A DNA stretch of 10,317 bases from Acidobacteriota bacterium (GTDB taxonomy: Bacteria; Acidobacteriota; Terriglobia; Terriglobales; Acidobacteriaceae): assembly GCA_021781075.1 (NCBI GenBank), contig JAJXXN010000097.1, positions 1 through 10,317 on the forward strand, in the 5' to 3' direction. Positions 7,016-10,317 of this stretch are shown in pieces. Position 1 is the first letter of the stretch, and each line of letters opens with the position of its first letter. The notes below the pieces were generated by a model. It worked only from the letters and a program-made list of their open reading frames with translations, did not search any database and was not told the DNA's origin. A program made the translations under genes and the position numbers.

Positions 7016-8668
7016 TTACACCTCGACCTTGACCGCAATGGGAAATCTGCGTCCCGTGCCAAAGGATTTTGCGGTGATCTTGAGGACGGGCGCGGCCTGC
7101 TGGCGCTTGTACTCGCTGCGCTCAATGAGGCGGACGAACTGGCGCACCAGGTCGAGGGGAATATTGTTCGCGGTGGCAATTTGTTCGGGCGCTTCGTAGC
7201 GCTCGACGTAGGCCTCGACAATGGGGTCGAGTATCTCGTAGGGCGGAAGCGAGTCGGTGTCTTTCTGGTCGGGGCGCAACTCGGCAGAGGGAGGTTTGGT
7301 GAGGATGGATTGCGGGATGATTTCACGCTCGCGGTTGAGCCAGTGACAGAGCGAGTAGACGCGGGTTTTGACCAGATCCCCGATGACGGCGAGCGCGCCG
7401 ACCATGTCGCCATACAGCGTGCAGTAGCCGACGGCCATCTCGGATTTGTTGCCGGTGGTGAGCACCAGCGCATTGAATTGGTTGGAAGCGGCCATGAGGA
7501 TTGTGCCGCGGATGCGTGGCTGGAGGTTTTCAGCGGTCAGGCCGGAGAGGGAGCGGCCCTCGGCGGTGAAGAGCGGGGCAAGCGCGGAGGAGAATTGCCG
7601 ATAGGTATCCGCGATGGAGATGAGTTCGAAACGAATGCCGAGGTTTTTTGCCAGAGTGCTGCTGTCGGTGATGGAGCCCTCGGAGGAGTATGGGCTTGGC
7701 ATGCCGATGGCGAGAACGAATTCCGGGCCAAGGGCCGCGGCGGCGATGGCGGCGACAAGGGCGGAGTCGATGCCACCGCTGAGGCCTACGAGAACACGTT
7801 TGAAGCCGCATTTGCGGACATAATCGCGTGTACCGAGGACCAGCGCATTCCAGGTGGCCTCGTCCTCGTTCACGGCGGGCGCGGGGATGGGCCGGGCAGT
7901 GGCAAAGTCCACGATACTCAGGTCTTCGCCAAATGAGTTGAGCTGCGCGACCGGCTCTCCCGCCGCATTGATGGCCATGGACGAGCCGTCGAAGATGAGG
8001 CTGTCATTGCCGCCAACCTGATTGACGAAGACAACAGGGACTTGATGAGTGGCTGCGATGGCACTGAGCATCTTGCGGCGAATGTCGAGCTTGCCGTGCC
8101 AGTAAGGCGAGGCGGAGAGGTTGAGGAGCAGCCCGGGGCGCTCACGCATCAACTCTTCGACGGGGTCGATGCTGTAATTGCGGCGTGGCCAGAAATGCTT
8201 GTCGTTCCATGCGTCCTCGCAGATGGTGATGGCGAGGCGAAAGCCGTCGAGCTCGATGATTTGCTGCCGGCTTGCCGGGACAAAATAACGCTGCTCGTCG
8301 AAGACATCGTAAAAAGGCAGCAGGCGCTTGTGCTGTTCGAGAAGGATGCGGCCATTGTCGAGGAGGATGGCCGCATTGGCGGCACGCTTGCCGGTTTGAT
8401 TTTCAAAAGGCAGGGCAGCACCGACGAGGAGCGCGGTGGGAATGTCTTTTGATGCCTCGGCAAGTTCATTGACGGCTTCTCGGCAGCGGGCCAGGAAACT
8501 TGGCTTCTCTAGGAAGTCGGCCGGCGGGTAGCCGCAGAGAACCAGCTCAGAGAAGACAGTGAGGCGCGCGCCCTGGGCGGCGGCGCGGGTGCTGAAATCG
8601 ATGATTTTTGCGATGTTGCCGCGGAAGTCGCCGACAGTCGGGTTGATTTGTGCAAGCGCAATCTTCAC
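7016..8668 (-). CDS. nadE: NAD+ synthetase, glutamine-hydrolysing
   Basis: A 550-residue two-domain cytosolic enzyme that makes NAD+ from nicotinic acid adenine dinucleotide, ATP and glutamine, the last step of NAD biosynthesis. The N-terminal nitrilase-like glutaminase domain (about 1-260) carries the Glu-Lys-Cys triad: E41 in VFSEL, K114 in EQHKRLLP and C150 in ITICEDAW. The C-terminal synthetase domain has the ATP-pyrophosphatase P-loop SGGIDS (297-302), the TTGNKSEMAVGYCTLYGD stretch and the PPSAELRPDQKDTDSLP segment. The glutaminase domain delivers ammonia to the synthetase, so no separate amidotransferase is needed. The length fits the short bacterial type (about 540-580). The start is GTG: an in-frame TAA lies five codons upstream and there is no in-frame ATG nearby. 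No good SD is visible. The gene follows the sugar transferase by 25 nt and is probably read from the same transcript, though no functional tie is apparent. Confidence 0.97.
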   Translation of the reverse strand: MKIALAQINPTVGDFRGNIAKIIDFSTRAAAQGARLTVFSELVLCGYPPADFLEKPSFLARCREAVNELAEASKDIPTALLVGAALPFENQTGKRAANAAILLDNGRILLEQHKRLLPFYDVFDEQRYFVPASRQQIIELDGFRLAITICEDAWNDKHFWPRRNYSIDPVEELMRERPGLLLNLSASPYWHGKLDIRRKMLSAIAATHQVPVVFVNQVGGNDSLIFDGSSMAINAAGEPVAQLNSFGEDLSIVDFATARPIPAPAVNEDEATWNALVLGTRDYVRKCGFKRVLVGLSGGIDSALVAAIAAAALGPEFVLAIGMPSPYSSEGSITDSSTLAKNLGIRFELISIADTYRQFSSALAPLFTAEGRSLSGLTAENLQPRIRGTILMAASNQFNALVLTTGNKSEMAVGYCTLYGDMVGALAVIGDLVKTRVYSLCHWLNREREIIPQSILTKPPSAELRPDQKDTDSLPPYEILDPIVEAYVERYEAPEQIATANNIPLDLVRQFVRLIERSEYKRQQAAPVLKITAKSFGTGRRFPIAVKVEV

Positions 8669-8693
8669 AGAATCATTTTAACCCTGCGCCGAA

Positions 8694-10205
8694 TCAGGAG
8701 CCTGTGCCTGCGAGTACCACGCCAATGGTGCGGACAATGATTTTGAAGTCAAGCCAGATGGACCAGTTCTCGATGTAGGCGACGTCGAGTGAAATATAGC
8801 TGTCAAAGGACGGCTCCTGGCGTGCCTGAACCTGCCAGAGGCCGGTGATCCCCGGGGTGACGTCGAGGCGGCGGAGGTGGCTGAGCTTGTATTCGCGGAC
8901 CTCACTGGCAATCGGTGGGCGGGGACCAACGAGGCTCATGTCGCCGATCACGACGTTGAAGAACTGGGGCAGTTCATCGAGGGAGTATTTACGCAGGAAC
9001 CTGCCGAGACGCGTGATGCGCGGGTCATTTGCGACCTTGAAGAGCACGCCATCGCGCTCGTTGAGGTGGGCCATCTCCGCACGGCGCCTGTCGGCGTCAA
9101 GGACCATGGTGCGGAATTTGATGCATTTGAATACACTGCCCTTCTTGCCGATGCGCTCGGAAACATAAAAAATGGGGCCGGGAGAATCGAGCTTGATGGC
9201 AAGGGCGATGAGAATCATCAGGGGGGCGAGCAAAAGGACTGAAAGAGCGCCGAAAATGATATCGAGCATGCGCTTGAGCAGCAGGGCGGATTCCGGGACG
9301 TGACCACGGTGAAGCGGGATGGTGGGAAACTGCCCGATGTACTCAACATGGTTGGTCCATGTGGCGCCGTTGTACATTTCAGGGACGATGCGCAGGTCGA
9401 CACCATTGCTTTGCGCCTGCTCCATGGTCTGCTGGATGAGGCATCGATCGGCAGGAGCCACAAAGAAGATTTCATCGACAAAGAGCCGTCGCGCATCCTC
9501 AAAGAGCGTGTCAATGCCGCCAATGACCTCCGCCGCGGCATTGGGAACTATGCCGCTATCGAGTTCAACGAAGCCGCTGAATTTGAAGCCCAAGTGGCGC
9601 ATGTTCTCAATGTGATGACGCAAGACATGCGCCTCCACACCGGTGCCCACGATCAGCACGTTCCTGGTGCCTATGCCCTGGTCAAATTTCTGGTAGAGGA
9701 CAAAGCGGTAAAGAAAACGTCGCAGGCTGAGCAGGAGGGTGACCAGTGTAATGGTCATCAAGACGATGCCGCGGGAAATATCCGGCGCCTTGATGATGTA
9801 GAGGGTGCCGGTGAGCAGAAGGCCCGCGGTGAGCGATGCCTGTACGCTAAGTCTCTGCTCATGGAGATAGTTGGGGATGCGACGGGGCTGATAGAGATTG
9901 CGGCGGCGACTGATAAGGATCAACGAGATGGAAAAGAGCAACAACAGGCTGAGGAGGATCCACATGGAGCGGCCGGGAAAAAGAGTGCCGTGAACGAAGT
10001 GCCGCGCGCTGGTGATTGGCGTTGTCCTGAGGTTGAAGACCGTGGCAATAAATGCGGAAATGATGATGCTTATCAGGTCCATGGCCATCCAGAAGGCGGC
10101 GGAATTGCCCGCCCCACGGCTCTGTGACTCGGCAGGTTGGTTGACCTGCTCTTGCACAGAACTCACCGTATCAGCAAACCGTTGCCATAGATCTGAAGTA
10201 GCCAT
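8694..10205 (-). CDS. Polyprenyl-phosphate sugar phosphotransferase (exopolysaccharide initiating enzyme)
   Basis: A 503-residue membrane enzyme from ATG 10205 (TTG 10214 is the alternative; the AAGG upstream is 13 nt from the ATG and only 4 nt from the TTG). It transfers a sugar-1-phosphate from a nucleotide sugar to undecaprenyl phosphate, starting a repeat unit for exopolysaccharide or O-antigen. Four hydrophobic segments occur at about 38-57, 80-98, 124-140 and 146-161, then a CoA_binding_3/Rossmann-like domain beginning RNVLIVGTG (181-189). A membrane-associated helix (about 311-337) leads into the catalytic sugar-transferase domain, with KFRTM (363-367), the DE dyad in SLDELPQFFNVV (D410-E411), GDMSLVGPRPP and PGITGLWQV. 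This is the WbaP/WcaJ/ExoY layout. The sugar cannot be read from sequence; glucose or galactose is usual. No glycosyltransferase, Wzx, Wzy or Wzz neighbour is seen here, so an EPS cluster, if any, lies to the right. It is followed closely by nadE. Confidence 0.95.
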   Translation of the reverse strand: MATSDLWQRFADTVSSVQEQVNQPAESQSRGAGNSAAFWMAMDLISIIISAFIATVFNLRTTPITSARHFVHGTLFPGRSMWILLSLLLLFSISLILISRRRNLYQPRRIPNYLHEQRLSVQASLTAGLLLTGTLYIIKAPDISRGIVLMTITLVTLLLSLRRFLYRFVLYQKFDQGIGTRNVLIVGTGVEAHVLRHHIENMRHLGFKFSGFVELDSGIVPNAAAEVIGGIDTLFEDARRLFVDEIFFVAPADRCLIQQTMEQAQSNGVDLRIVPEMYNGATWTNHVEYIGQFPTIPLHRGHVPESALLLKRMLDIIFGALSVLLLAPLMILIALAIKLDSPGPIFYVSERIGKKGSVFKCIKFRTMVLDADRRRAEMAHLNERDGVLFKVANDPRITRLGRFLRKYSLDELPQFFNVVIGDMSLVGPRPPIASEVREYKLSHLRRLDVTPGITGLWQVQARQEPSFDSYISLDVAYIENWSIWLDFKIIVRTIGVVLAGTGS

Positions 10206-10317
10206 AGGATTCAACGAACCTTGGGTTGGATGGATAAATGCACCGAAAACAGTGAGACAACAAAATGGTGCTGTTTACGGAAGTCGCATGATTCGAAACA
10301 GGTCAACCACTGCCTGA
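10206..10317 (-). promoter_or_regulatory. Upstream region of the sugar transferase gene (window edge)
   Basis: No gene is visible in these 112 bases. On the minus strand TTGTCT followed 16 nt later by TTTATC is a weak promoter candidate about 25 nt before the ATG. CTGTTT (10271-10276) and AAACAG (10296-10301) form an inverted repeat, and CGAAAACAG (10244-10252) repeats the latter arm. These could be operator half-sites, but three short A-rich matches may also be chance. The region may continue beyond the window. Confidence 0.3.

Noticed and set aside
6701..7936. 411-codon plus-strand ORF spanning parts of the Dsb-like gene and nadE
   Set aside because: It crosses two well-supported genes and their gap on the opposite strand, with no family motif, so it is a shadow.
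9300..10127. 275-codon plus-strand ORF opposite the sugar transferase
   Set aside because: It is antisense to the transmembrane and Rossmann part of a clear gene, with no motif.

Overview
The window is about 60% GC, densely coded, and reads as ordinary chromosomal DNA from a free-living heterotroph. I infer Acidobacteriota (class Terriglobia) because it carries a soluble Ser/Thr kinase fused to a TolB-N-like module and TPR repeats, a secreted S15/CocE-family hydrolase and an exopolysaccharide initiating transferase. No 16S or marker gene is present, so the taxonomy is only an inference. I see no phage, transposon, CRISPR, tRNA or rRNA.

Layout. Left end, minus strand (1-2624): the start of an ABC-transporter ATPase gene, cut by the window edge, lies 5 nt downstream of a kinase-TolB-TPR gene, so the two are probably co-transcribed and translationally coupled. 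A 145-bp divergent intergenic region (2625-2769) separates them from two plus-strand genes. These are a secreted alpha-amino-acid ester hydrolase (2770-4707) and the methionine-salvage enzyme MtnA (4825-5868), separated by a gap that holds a long perfect-armed hairpin. A strong 12-bp-stem hairpin (5885-5913) sits between the convergent ends of mtnA and the next gene and probably terminates both.

The rest is on the minus strand and transcribed right to left: a polyprenyl-phosphate sugar phosphotransferase (10205-8694), glutamine-dependent NAD+ synthetase NadE (8668-7016, 25 nt downstream), then a periplasmic DsbA/DsbC-like thiol:disulfide protein (6912-5932), which has its own Shine-Dalgarno preceded by a small hairpin. 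The right 110 bp is upstream DNA of the sugar transferase and contains a small set of AAACAG repeats.

Functionally these are mostly unrelated housekeeping and envelope genes: signalling plus transport, extracellular ester/amide hydrolysis, MTA recycling, NAD synthesis, oxidative folding and exopolysaccharide initiation. I do not see a clear new multi-gene system. The most unusual points are the kinase architecture with a correctly phased -1 slippery heptamer at the end of its kinase domain, the complete ester-hydrolase active site including the amino-group-binding acidic cluster, and the intergenic hairpins.
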